Of a stretch of DNA of 64,000 bases, positions 53,873 through 64,000 are shown piece by piece. The first letter of the stretch is position 1; each line of letters starts with the position of its first letter. The stretch lies in contig NMRB01000072.1 of assembly GCA_002633025.1 (NCBI GenBank), positions 291,735 to 355,734 of the forward strand. Reading direction: 5' to 3'. The DNA comes from Notospermus geniculatus. Lineage: Eukaryota > Nemertea > Pilidiophora > Heteronemertea > Lineidae. Under the pieces are notes generated by a model. That model had not been told where the DNA came from, did not search any database, and saw only the letters and a program-made list of their open reading frames with translations. The position numbers and the translations under genes are program-made.

Positions 53873-55958
53873 TCATTCTCGGATATCATTCAAAGCAAGG
53901 CGCACACTCTTCCAGAATTGATCCCTCTTATGTGCCAATGCTCTCATACCTTTCCCACTTTCTGGCCATTGGTAACAGGGACATCGCAACCTCCTCATCT
54001 CCTTGGGCAACTCACTTTTCTTCACGCCATGAAGCACCACGACACATTTCGTGATGTTCTCTACCCCGCTCTTCTCACCGATCTCCGGCCAATGGTTCTT
54101 GAGGAAATCATCAGTAACGAGGACAAGGAAGGCGTTCACCTGGAAACTGAAATCCTTAATTTGCTTCCACAGCGGTGTAAAGTCTGGACCAGCCGACCAC
54201 TGAAAAGAGTAATCTTCATGGGGTGGTAATAGAGCTGGTCTTCAATATGGCTGTTTACCCAATTGAGGAGAGGCGTATCGTACATGTCGTAGACCACGAA
54301 GGCACCGGTCTTTCCCTGCCTCAGAGAATTTATGTACGCACCGTGATGTAGACGGGGATCAGTCTCCGCTTGAGGCTGCTGCTCGCTCTCCTCCGCTGCC
54401 ATTCTGCTTAGCTCCCGTCGCTCCAGAAGCCAATGTCTCAGATTCACTCGGTTGCAATAAACGACAAGAACAATGAGAATGATGATGAGCACGAAACCGA
54501 CGACGAAAACGAGGGCAACTAGAGGGACATAAGGACTACACTGCCACCAGAAAGGATCGTAATTCACGACTTTCATTCCGTACAATTCCATTGGTCCTCC
54601 ACATGTAACTAGGTTCTGATGTTTGACCATTGATCCGTCAGGACTACGTAACCATCGAGCGAACTCGCCGAGTTTACAACTACAATGAAAGGGATTATTG
54701 TCCAGAAGAACATAGAGCTTTTGCATTCCCTGGAATGCTTCCTTCTCGATGTAGAGAATGTTGTTACCACTCAGGTCGAGTACTCCTTTTTCCGCAATCT
54801 TTGGGAGCGATGTCCGCAGAATATAACCGAGTTGGTTATCAAAGAGAATCAACTTGCGCATGCCAACGAGTTCCTTTATTATGGGCAAGTGAGAATTGTT
54901 AAAACCGCTTCGTCGAAGCCTCAGAGATCGAAGTGAGTGGATTTGATCCGAGAGGAGTGTCTTGTAACTGCTTTCTTCCAAGTGTTCCAAGTTTATCCCA
55001 TCTAATATCAAATTTTTCATTTTTGTCATTCCTTTGAATACCCTCCACGGCTCGACACGCGGAAGAAAAAGTCCCTGTCTTCCTGCTCCCTGTGTATTTG
55101 CGCTAAATCTAACGTTTGCAATCCTTCCAAACCAAGAAATTCACCATTCGACAATTGCACCGCGCCATTTTGCCCCCGCAGAAACAAGTTTTTCAGATTC
55201 TTTAAGTACTGAAATGTCCCATTCGGGATCGTTCTGATGGCATTATATTGCATGAACAATGTTTCCAGACTGTTAAGTCCGCGAAATTTTTCTCGACTGA
55301 TCAATTTGATTCTGTTGCTTCCCAATCTCAGGCGTTTCAGATTCGCCAGACCAAAAAATGAATTGCTTTCGATGGTCTCAATTACGTTATTCGTCAGGAC
55401 GAGCATTGTGAGGTTTCTCAACTCCGCGAACGGCGCAGACGACAGCGTTGAAATCTGATTAACAAAAAAACCAAGATATTTCAGGTTGCCCAGTCCCCGA
55501 AACATATCCGCTCTGACAATGCTGATATGGTTGTACGATAAAGACAGACGTTCCAGGTGGCGTTGTTGACTGAACGTGCCATTGGCGATTTCCCGAACAT
55601 TGCATCCCCAAATATAGAGTGATTTCAAATTCGAGTTTTTCTCAAAGAGGTACTGATTCAATTTCACCGGGTATTCTCCCGTACAATAGCGAATATCTAT
55701 TGTCTCTAAGTCTTTGCCAAGAGATCTGATGATCGGAGGAGTTTCCTGAAAGTCCGCGTAACGACAGAAAAGCTGCTTCGAACCCGCAACAGTGCGAGTG
55801 ACGTTACATCCCTTGGTAACCACTTCGCTCTGTGCTTCATGCCCCGAAGTTGTGCCGAGTTGTTGATTGAGGCAGAGCAGAGTGAACACAATGAAAGGCC
55901 TTCGAATCACCCGTAGTCCGCGACAAAGCTGAAAAAGGAAGACAGTTATTATCAACAA
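53873..55958 (-). CDS. Toll-like receptor with two single-base frame breaks
   Basis: Three frames joined by two 1-nt shifts encode about 690 residues of a single-cysteine-cluster TLR. Order: signal peptide (MLIITVFLFQLCRG); about 13 LRRs (e.g. LKSLYIWGCNVREIANGTF, LKRLRLGSNRIKLISREKF, LSGNNILYIEKEAF); LRRCT (NPFHCSCKLGEFARWL ... CGGPMELYG); TM (LVALVFVVGFVLIIILIVLV); TIR with box 1 GAFVVYDMYD, a box-2 region ending SAGPDF, then FLVLVTDDFLKNHW and a FWKSVRLAL end. The breaks lie at a T5 run near 55065-55072 and an A4 run at 54203-54206 (plus strand); frame reading across each gives continuous LRR and TIR sequence. A CTTTTTCAG acceptor ends at 55929, so the first residues could instead come from an upstream exon. 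Innate immune or developmental receptor; ligand unknown. Confidence 0.87.
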
Positions 55959-58100
55959 GTGCGTACATCACATGTAGGCCGACATGAATCCTCATTATGC
56001 ATGCTGTTCCTCTCCTTCCAGAGAGTTATTATTCTGCAAACACTTAGCAAAAAGTCGTTTACTCTGAATCAAAATCAATTTTGGGGTAAGCGACTTTACG
56101 TGACGTGTAACAGGACGACATGTCATCTAGAATAGTATGAACAATGGGGCATTACGATAAAGACCCAACAAACTCACTAGCTTGGTTTCCGCCATGATTA
56201 TCCACTTGAAAAGCTCGGGTCGTTCCCTTGGATCCTTCCAGTGTTCCTCGACTCAAAGTATCGACAAGATTGATGATTTGGATTTTGCGTGCTTTTATAC
56301 GAGTCGACAATTGAAAGCGTTTAGGAATGATCAACTTTTTGGCGGAAATAACGAAAAGCTGCTCAAAAATATTCCATGACATGCTCGCTTATGAATGAAA
56401 CTTCCTTGTATGATGATCATGTTCGTAAGAGTTACTATACAACTTGGCAAGACTGAGCACGCGCCCATTGAAGATACAATAGAGCGTATTTGGAACTTTA
56501 CTATCAGATGACGTAATCTACCTGTTTCGGCTTCGAAAACAGATGAAGTTGCTGGAATGGAAAGATGTGCCAAAGACTAATTTCAATTCGGTAAAATATA
56601 CATGTACTCCTTCAATGCTTCAAGCAAAGAGAAAGTCTAACTTCTGCTATACTTTAGGCTTTCAGACTTATGAAAGGTTGGCTAAGTACGACTCGAGCAT
56701 ACGGCCCTAGTCATGACGGCAAGGTCATTGCAAGGTAACAACCGTTTACACTCGAAGTCGAGGCTGTGTAGGCCTACCCCAGCAGGTCGCACTACAAAGT
56801 TCCCCTAGCTAGTCCCCGAATCAGACAGCTATATAACGCCGACTATTAGTCATCTTTGAAAATCGCGCGAACCGAAGCAGTTTTGGAGCGGGCGTAGCGT
56901 CCAGGCATGGTATTCTGCGGGTTTGAAACTGCGAGGAGAGTAGAATGTCGAAAGATAAATGTACAGTAATTCTGCTTTTTCAGTTTTTTTACTTGTTAAA
57001 CGGATCAGTTGAACAAGGGAGTCATCGCCAACAATATGATTCGCTCGATATTTTCACCTCTTTTTGCCGATTCCTCAATACTGTCACCTATTGTCAAAAA
57101 TGTACACGATCTCATCTATAGGAATTTATCTTTTCTTGGCATTGATGACCCATAAATCATCTCACACTCCCCTTTCTTCGCCACAATGAGATCGCACAAC
57201 ATCGCCATTGAGTGAAATACCGACACGGCTGAATGATATTTGGGGGAATGCAATCTTGCGGGCTTGTCCCCATGAAGTGAAGAACTGCCGTGGTGTGTTT
57301 TGTTGACGACATACACTGTCAAGTACACGGGTGTAAAGGAAACAAGCCCGGATTTGGATTTGGATTTGTATATTTGTACTGCGTTGAGGTTTAGCTCAAG
57401 TCCATAGATCCGAGCTATCTTGATATCTTACTCTGTCATCGATTTTAGTAATTGGATCAGCGTGTGATAATTTGGAGGGAATGTAGGAAGTTTCCGAAGA
57501 AGAAAAATTGTGGAATGTGAATTGTGAATGTGGTTGGACAAATTTCCTTGAAAATAAAGGAACTTGATAGATTCCTTTCAAGCTACGCCATTTTAATCAA
57601 GGAAGTGTTAGTAAGTAATGTAAAATGACTGAGTGAAGTACTCGTTGTTTCCGGTGCATGTCGATGAGGAGGCCTTGTGGCATGTGTGACACTTTAAATG
57701 TCGCAATTTTGGTTAGAATATTACTCTTTCAATCGAAAGTTTTTCTTGCTGTTCAGTATACTAGTACATGCATAGGCCTAGGAAGTACATGTGCATGTAC
57801 ATATAGATGTACATGTACATGTACATGTACATGTACATGTACTTGCTAATCCATATAGCCTACGGTGATTGTCATCATCTTCGACCGCTGATTGCACTAC
57901 AACCCGTTCACAGAGGGGTGCAGCTTCTCCTGATGTTGGTGATGGTCGGCATTGCTGAACACACGCGGCCTATTGATCTTCGCATCAATATGACAATGTT
58001 GGAGGACCTAGATCCCAGACCCAGTGGCAAAGCTAGGTCTATCTAGAATTTTGGTGTATATATAATAACAGTGTGGTACTTATTTCTAGTTAGTTGTACC
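55959..58100. other. Intergenic region between TLR and calcium-sensor gene
   Basis: No recognisable gene. A 58-codon ORF at 56945-57121 resembles a small secreted peptide (see findings). A TACATG repeat lies at 57786-57842. Confidence 0.4.
57786..57842. repeat. (TACATG)n microsatellite
   Basis: Tandem TACATG/ATGTAC units, palindromic in each 6-bp register, 260 bp before the calcium-sensor start codon. Confidence 0.92.
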
Positions 58101-59026
58101 ATGGGGAAGGCACCGTCGAAACTGCCCTCCGACGTGATTGAGGACCTAATAGAACAGACATCTTTCACGGAAGAAGAGATTCAGAACTGGTACAAAGGAT
58201 TCATCAAAGATTGCCCCAATGGATATCTAACCAAGCCCGATTTCGTTCAAGTCTACGTCAAATTCTTCCCATACGGTGACGCCTCCACATTTGCCGACCA
58301 CGCCTTCGGGGCCTTTGATACGGACGGTGACGGAACCATCAGCTTCCGGGAATTCATGTGTGCTCTGAGCGTCACGACACGAGGGAAGTTGGAACAAAAG
58401 CTGCGGTGGGCCTTCAATATGTATGACATTGATAAAAATGGGTATATTGAAAAAGACGAGATGGTGCAAATCGTTTCGGTAAGTATGGGCTAATTGTAGG
58501 GTTATGGCCAACCTCCACTGTCTGCTTTGGCATCGTTGCTGAAGCACTGCATGCCTTGGACACCTTGCATTTGCATGGTGTAGAGTTTTTCAGTGTTCTC
58601 CATCTGTGAGTGTTCCCCTCCTATTGTGTGACGGAATAAGCTGCGACTTGATGATAGGGACACACAGAGAAACGTGTCGATCTATCTGCCAGTGTTTCCC
58701 CAAACAAGGGGAAACACTAACACACAGAAACACTGGCAGACACCGAGGTGTGTTTAAGCTCCACCTATTGTTGGGAGGTGGAGCTTAAAGACGCTCCTTG
58801 AAATTCTGATATGCAACAAAGCTTTTACTCTCCTTTTCAGTCGATATATAGGATGGTCGGATCCGGATACACCATGCCCAAAGACGAGGCAACACCCGAA
58901 ATGCGAGTGGAGAAAATGTTCCGCCAAATGGACAAAAACAATGATGGCAAACTCTCATTGGCTGAATTCATCGAAGGCGCCAAGAGTGATCCGGCTATAT
59001 TGAAAATGCTGGACGCAAAGCTTTAG
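58101..59026 (+). CDS. Neuronal calcium sensor (hippocalcin/neurocalcin/visinin-like)
   Basis: Two exons (58101-58478 and 58841-59026) give 187 residues, near the usual 190. The start is ACCATGG, coding [12 protein letters not shown]; the MGKxxSKL N-terminus is an N-myristoylation signal. A frame continuing upstream to 58071 is ignored for this reason. EF-hand 1 is degenerate ([12 protein letters not shown] with the CPxG that disables binding). EF2 ([12 protein letters not shown]), EF3 ([12 protein letters not shown]) and EF4 ([12 protein letters not shown]) have full ligand sets. The conserved [22 protein letters not shown] and FRQMDKN motifs place it in the NCS family. Calcium binding would expose the myristoyl group and move the protein to membranes. 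The short C-terminus, LKMLDAKL, lacks the longer tail of vertebrate neurocalcins. Confidence 0.95.
58690..58790. repeat. Two adjacent hairpins in the calcium-sensor intron
   Basis: AGTGTTTCCCC pairs with GGGGAAACACT across a 6-base loop, and TAAGCTCCACCT pairs with AGGTGGAGCTTA across a 9-base loop. Both lie in the single intron of the NCS gene. Confidence 0.7.
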
Positions 59027-60209
59027 CCTTTACCTTCACGAATGCTGCAAATGTTAGAGATTTTCCTTTGATTTGAAGGTGATACGTGAATTTCGAGAAA
59101 AAAACCCTCATGCCATGGTTATTAAGTAAGAGAACAATGAGTGAGTGTGCGTGTTGTCACGGTGGAGTCAGTCCTCTTTCACAGATCAGAAGAGCATTTT
59201 GTTGAGCGAGGCAGTGTGAATCACAGTTAAAGTTCGCAATCCATGTATTCCGCCTGAGAACCGACATGCACGTTGATCAGATGTTGTGGAAAGTCTATGT
59301 TCCCCCTGTGTTCCGTCAACCTCGGTCCTCTCCTCTATCGGAGACCCTTCAAGAATTTGACTTGTTTGAAATTTACGCCGCGCGATGGCGCGGCTTATTT
59401 TTTAAAACCTCCCGCGCGCTGCTTTTAACGATCTAGTTCAGCTTTAAAATCAGGGATGTTGCTTAATTGTAAATTGGTCCACCGCACCGACCAATCAGAC
59501 AGCAGGATTTGAATTTTATAGCCAGACCCAATGAGGACCTCCCCATTGCAGAAGCCAGGACGAAGTCGAACGAAAGAAATGTTCATATCGAATGTCAGAG
59601 ATTACACAACTCTACAAAATCGGTCATCGAAGAAAAGGCATTCGGAAAGAAAAAGCGTTACGCGAGAATACCCACCACCACACGTCGTACATGTACATAA
59701 ATGTATTTGAAACTGCGGCTAGTAGACAGGAGTAGTGTATCCCAGCCATTATATATAATATAAACTTCGCTTCTTTTGGCAGTGCTCACTCTTTATATCT
59801 CCTTGGCTTCTTTTGGCAGTCATCAACTCATCAGTCGGCCAAGGAAAGACGATGATACGAGTCCCATTTTTGGCTGATCTCATTATGTGCAACAAATCAT
59901 GCAGCGACATGTCCGAAGTCATTAAATTCAAGGCCTCAATACACAGGAAGCGTCACTTTTACATATTCACACGGGCAGTAGGCCTTCTTGTGTAAAACAT
60001 TCATCCTGTAAAGCGGGGAATCCACTTGCAGTCAGGGACCAAATGGGATCCAGGAGGGATTTTTGGTATGACTGGCGCGAGGGATGAGGCCGGTGGGAGG
60101 ATGGCATTTCTGTACAAGAAAAACTTTCCCGGCACTTCCGGAAATTCTTTTGACAGAAGTTGGCGCCGATTGAATTGTTTTCAGTTGTTATATTTAATAA
60201 GAAATGNGG
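59027..60209. other. Intergenic region, no gene seen
   Basis: Begins with the calcium-sensor 3' UTR. A 12-bp GC-rich palindrome-like stretch (CCGCGCGATGGCGCGG) lies near 59377. No coding exon supported. A single N at 60207 marks another possible assembly join. Confidence 0.4.
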
Positions 60210-60352
60210 CTAGGCTTCGCGAAGGGTGCGCGAACGTCGGCTGTTAATGTTCGCGCACCGTTCTCGCCGAGTTCGCGAAGTCTTCGCGCACGTCGCGAGA
60301 ATGGTGCGCGATAGAGCTTCGTACGTCGCGCGCAGGGTGCGCGAAGCACATG
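60207..60352. repeat. GC-rich CGCGAA-type repetitive insert
   Basis: Dense short inverted copies of TGCGCGAA / TTCGCGCA and CTTCGCGAAG words, starting at a single N. It replaces the expected 3' end of collagen-like gene A. Confidence 0.7.
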
Positions 60353-61952
60353 GGATGTCAATTGTGCCCTGTACTGTATAGGACGCCTTGTTGTTAGCGC
60401 TGCCCGTCATGAGATACCCCCAGTATTCCAGGTGCCAGCCACTTGGACATGATTTCTTTGCCGGTATCATCAGCTGAAATAGCGAAAGATACAACGTGGT
60501 GTCCTACTAAGTGAAAGAATTCATGCCATCTTTGGCGATGTCAAATTTGACAAACTCCAATGGTGCTACTACACACGGCGTGAAAACGAATACGTACTGC
60601 GGTCGGCCTCCTGCTTCTACACACGGCACAACGGACATCAGAGTTCAAAAGTGGACTGGTACCAGAATTAGCCGTGCTGAAAGGCGCCGGATTTTCAAGC
60701 TCCACTCCCAAGACATAGGAACTTGCGCCCGCTATAGTGGTTGCAGCATACTCCGGGTGTTCAGGGAGGCAGATGTATTCTGATCCACCTCCAGTATGGG
60801 CATAATGTTCAGCCCCAGCCGTACCTTGAGTACAAATTTCATTAAATCAGACAATGTTATAATACACAACATCACCCTCCACTGATATTCGCACCAGTGG
60901 CAGTTTCTTCCTGTTCCTAACCGTAGCTCTTACTGGTAATGGAGATTTACATTTGGGTATAGGCGTCACGAACAGCCCTACATTGCTCCTCCAAATACCA
61001 AGCTATCATTCTGGGACTGAATAATCAAGTTGTAAGTCGAGTTACTTTATGCTCAGCTGCTCTATGTAATGACCTCAGTCTGTCATTGAGACTTACCCTT
61101 GTAGACTAGGTCACTCTCCGCCGGACATACCATTCGACCCCATCGGATGAAAGTTGCGCCACCTGCAATACAACAGACTCTAGCGATATGACGTCAATGG
61201 TACGACATCAATCAGTCGCCCCTTCCCTGCTTCAAATCGCTGCAACTTCGGTGCATCATTGTATGTTGAGGTTCATGTATAAACGGGGCAAACCCAACAC
61301 TATTTCTGATAAACCGTATCCATTTTATTTAGTAGTTGCACAGATCTCTAAAATCGAAAAATAAATTAAAGCGAAACCAACAGCAAACCTACCCGTCTGG
61401 TGTTCACCTCCTCCTAATGATCGCTTATTTCTTGCCTGTTTCACGGCCTCTTGTTGCTCAAAAGTATCCAACTAAAATAACATGAATAATGACAATGAAG
61501 CTGTGAGCCGTGAGCGATAATTTTTATCAATCTCTTGAATGTGAATGGAGCATCTTTCTGGACTACATGACCGGTAATGGTAAACGGTGAGCCATGCTTC
61601 GAGAGCGGTCAGGCTCCTGAGCAGTAAAGTACTCTCTATTTAAATCTCATGGAGTGCGATCAGAGACCGCTCCATGAACTGGGAGTGACGAGTTGGTACT
61701 CTTCTTGGAATGAGACTCCATGGGGTAGTATCTAAAATGAACCCAACGGAGTGATTTTTCAAATGAAAATCTCACAGCATAATTTAGAGAAAGCACGGCT
61801 GAGCAGATTAAAAGCACAGTGCTTACCTTTTGTCTCACGCCTTCGTACCTACTCTGCAGCAATGCAAGCCAACAGAAAAGGCCGAAAAATGTGCCTATTA
61901 CCAAAGTAAACTGAAGTCCCGTCTTTGAAGCAGCCATTTTGAAATTGTCCAC
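60210..61952 (-). CDS. Short-chain collagen C4-like protein, gene A (3' end disrupted)
   Basis: Five exons in phase: 61952-61827, 61471-61393, 61162-61097, 60824-60598, and 60473 downwards. Exon 1 has a type II signal-anchor (LQFTLVIGTFFGLFCWLALL). Exon 2 has RNKRS, a possible furin site. Exon 3 is FIRWGRMVCPAESDLVYKG. Exon 4 is EYICLPEHPEYAATT...CAVCRSRRPTA. Exon 5 is LMIPAKKSCPSGWHLEYWGY. These match the C-terminal module of invertebrate 'short-chain collagen C4-like' proteins; no Gly-X-Y stretch is seen. In exon 5 the family sequence stops after NKASYT; the frame then runs into a GC-rich repetitive tract (60207-60350), losing the closing Cys-rich segment that gene B keeps. Probably secreted or membrane-shed; likely damaged or misassembled. 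Confidence 0.8.
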
Positions 61953-62560
61953 ACTGACACGTCGGGCGATATCGCACGGTGATATGGAACTGCGTAGTAC
62001 CGGTATTTATTGTCTGGCAAACTCACTTTTGAATTGAATTAGCAAACGGATTTCGACAGTAATTTCAGGAGTTTACGGTGATTAGTTTGACTGGGGAATT
62101 TCTTTCGAACCTCGTCACCATCTGAAAAGTACATTATGCAATAGGCTATGGTTGTANTCCATGTCTTTTTCTGTTCTTATTAATACCATCGACGCCTAAT
62201 TTTTGCTTCTTTTGCATGACTGTGCTCTCCAGGCCAACCAAGCAACCGACTTGCAGCACGCCTACTTGATGCAAACGGGGAACACAAGTGCACACGACAA
62301 GTGATATTCCAGATCAAAACTCTCACACGAGATTTCAAATTCAAGAGGTCCAATTCGTCAAATTTCCGGTCGGCCACGACGCCAAAATCACAGTGACAAT
62401 CTTATGTCATCGATAGTTTTACAGTTTAACTACCGGTACTGAAACAGACCAAGGCAATAACGTTACTGAAACAGTGCCCATGCGCAGCGGGGAATGTCTG
62501 GTTCTTCCACAGCACATCCTCGATCGTCGACCTTGGCTAAATTTTGGGAACTTGATCATG
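61953..62560. other. Region between collagen-like genes A and B
   Basis: Presumed promoter of gene A. A single N lies at 62157. A 65-codon minus-strand frame (62377-62180) begins ADRKFDELDLLNLKSRVRVL but has no recognisable domain or splice support. Confidence 0.4.
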
Positions 62561-63623
62561 TTACTTCGAACAAACAGCACATGTTAATTCAAAGTTCATG
62601 ATATATGGTGGACAAGGTAATGATCCACACGACCCCTGAACGTTCATGTAGTTGGGCGGCAAGAGTAGGGAGCGCGGTGACAGGAACGGTGCATCAGGGG
62701 CATTATCCAGGCATGCGTAGGTATAGGACGCCTTGTCGGTGTTGTGGCCCGTCATGAGATAACCCCAGTATTCCAGATGCCAGCCACTTGGACATGATTT
62801 CTTTGCCGGTGTCATCAGCTGAAATAGACACTGTGACACTGTGGACACTGTGGGTCGTATTCATAAAGTGGTTCTATTGTTAGAACCGTCTTAGGCCGGT
62901 TCCACGTAAGGTTAACCACGTTACTTGGAACCGGCCTAAGACGGTTCTAACGATAGAACTGCTTTATGAATACGACCCTGTAGGTCGGTGTATCCCACAG
63001 GCCTACTATCTGTTGCCTCAGCCGAATGAAGGGTCAGAGCAATAGGCCTACAGGGTGTCTACAGAATCTACGTTTCCCTGAATCTTGTACAGGTACACGT
63101 AGGCCTACAGGTGTAACGTTTTTCAGTGAGGCCCGTGTGCCACTGTATATTACAATACATTTACGGCATAAGCGGAGACTTGACAATGAGCGACACACAG
63201 AGAAACAGTGAGTACGTTTCCCAGTGTGTTCCAATCAATGGGAATCACACAGAAATATGGCAAAAAAAAACGTTACGCCTGTACGTGGAAAATACCAGCT
63301 GTCTTCATTTCATCAAAATCAGTCATTCAAGCCAACCAGAAGTTATGTCACATAGAATCCATGCATAGCGTACTCGGGTAGGCCTATACTTACTGCGGTG
63401 GACCTTTTCGTTCTACATACGGCACAATGGATATCAGAGTGCAGAAGCGGACTGGTACCAGAATTAGCCGTGCTGAAACCCGCTGTAGATTGAAGCTCCA
63501 CTCCATAGATCCAGGCATGTGCCTCCGCCGCGCTGGTGGTTGCCGCATATTCGGGGTCTTCCGGGAGGCAGATATATTCTGATGCACCTCCAGTATGGGT
63601 GTAGTGTTGACCCCCAGCCGTAC
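62561..63623 (-). CDS. Short-chain collagen C4-like protein, gene B (two 3' exons)
   Basis: Exon 63623-63394 (EYICLPEDPEYAATTSAAEA ... DIHCAVCRTKRSTA) ends in a GTAAGT donor. Exon 62818-62561 (LMTPAKKSCPSGWHLEYWGY ... SCGSLPCPPYIMNFELTC, ending CAVCSK and TAA) gives the complete 3' end of the family module. Phases agree (phase 0 between them). A 128-bp foldback lies in the intron. The 5' exons are not recognisable in the window upstream; another copy of the first of these exons sits at 63780-64000 instead. Confidence 0.82.
62852..62979. repeat. 128-bp foldback in the gene B intron
   Basis: Arms GGGTCGTATTCATAAAG and CTTTATGAATACGACCC are inverted and continue inward through GTTCTAACGATAGAAC-like and TTAGGCCGGTTCCA/TGGAACCGGCCTAA segments. 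The loop is about 16 bp. It is a MITE-like palindrome. Confidence 0.9.
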
Positions 63624-63793
63624 CTTGAGTGATAAATATACATAAGAACGACATGCACGTGTAGCAAATCAAAAATAGACAAGCTCGCTTACTTATCTAC
63701 TCCATGATTTTTGAGCAAATGCATTTGCTCTATCGGTACGGTACTAAAGCTGCGTTTACCAGACATCCGGAATGCGGTATAGGATGCGGTGGA

Positions 63794-64000
63794 CCTTTTC
63801 GTTCTACATACGGCACAATGGATATCAGAGTGCATAAGCGGACTGGTACCAGAATTAGCCGTGCTGAAACCCGCTGTAGATTGAAGCTCCACTCCATAGA
63901 TCCAGGCCTGTGCCTCCGCCGCGCTCAGCCTGGTGGTCGCCGCATATTCGGGGTCTTCCGGGAGGCAGATATATTCTGATGCACCTCCAGTATGGGTGTA
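63794..64000 (-). CDS. Third copy of the collagen C4-like penultimate exon (partial, donor altered)
   Basis: Runs off the window end. It is about 97% identical to exon 63623-63394 of gene B, with an in-frame 6-bp insertion (extra two codons near 63928) and a few substitutions. The GTAAGT donor of gene B is missing here: after ACCGCA the sequence continues TCCTATACC. The next GT (GTAAAC near 63759) would change the phase. It is either a degenerate exon or part of a third tandem gene. Confidence 0.65.

Noticed and set aside
58071-58100. Upstream in-frame start for the calcium sensor
   Set aside because: MGK at 58101 has a Kozak context and the myristoylation motif; the upstream start would bury the N-terminal glycine.
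62180-62377. 65-codon minus-strand ORF beginning MADRKFDELD
   Set aside because: Looks somewhat protein-like but has no recognised domain, no neighbouring exon and no splice evidence.

Overview
The window is animal nuclear DNA. Its genes are multi-exon with GT-AG introns mostly of 100-500 bp, and the proteins are typical of bilaterians: an intraflagellar transport subunit, an EF-hand neuronal calcium sensor, a Toll-like receptor, a class A GPCR and the mosaic matrix protein SVEP1. Expanded LRAT-domain, short-chain-collagen-C4-like, LamG and PAN families, many foldback elements and the noncoding motif TAGGCCTA suggest a marine invertebrate (invertebrate deuterostome or lophotrochozoan). I cannot name the species. 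Near-identical duplicated blocks joined at a single N or an N run suggest a heterozygous genome whose assembly kept both haplotypes in places.

Layout. 1-1404: 3' flank and a repeat fragment. 1405-12516 (-): IFT172, 31 coding exons, 1751 residues with an intact frame. 12517-15907: intergenic, with a 156-bp foldback and a TIR element holding an N gap. 15908-17409 (-): two-exon LRAT-like protein with a zinc ribbon and a glycine-zipper tail. 17873-19808 (+): AANAT-like acetyltransferase without a visible first exon. 21506-48750 (+): SVEP1/polydom, 33 coding exons, including one 6.6-kb exon of sushi modules. An intronless GPCR (27243-28301, +) lies inside SVEP1 intron 5. 48502-51157: a duplicated tail of SVEP1. 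51921-52784 (+): secreted LamG-like protein. 53348-53619 (+): PAN/apple-like exon. 53873-55958 (-): Toll-like receptor with two 1-nt frame breaks. 58101-59026 (+): neuronal calcium sensor, two exons. 60210-64000 (-): tandem short-chain collagen C4-like genes, some broken.

The genes do not form a pathway. IFT172 serves cilia, SVEP1 and the C4-like, LamG and PAN genes are extracellular, TLR is innate immune, and NCS and GPCR are signalling. I found no convincing wholly new system. The most notable points are the LRAT/zinc-ribbon/glycine-zipper protein, the AANAT-like enzyme with changed active-site positions, the giant sushi exon with a nested GPCR elsewhere in the gene, and several assembly duplications that would mislead gene prediction.
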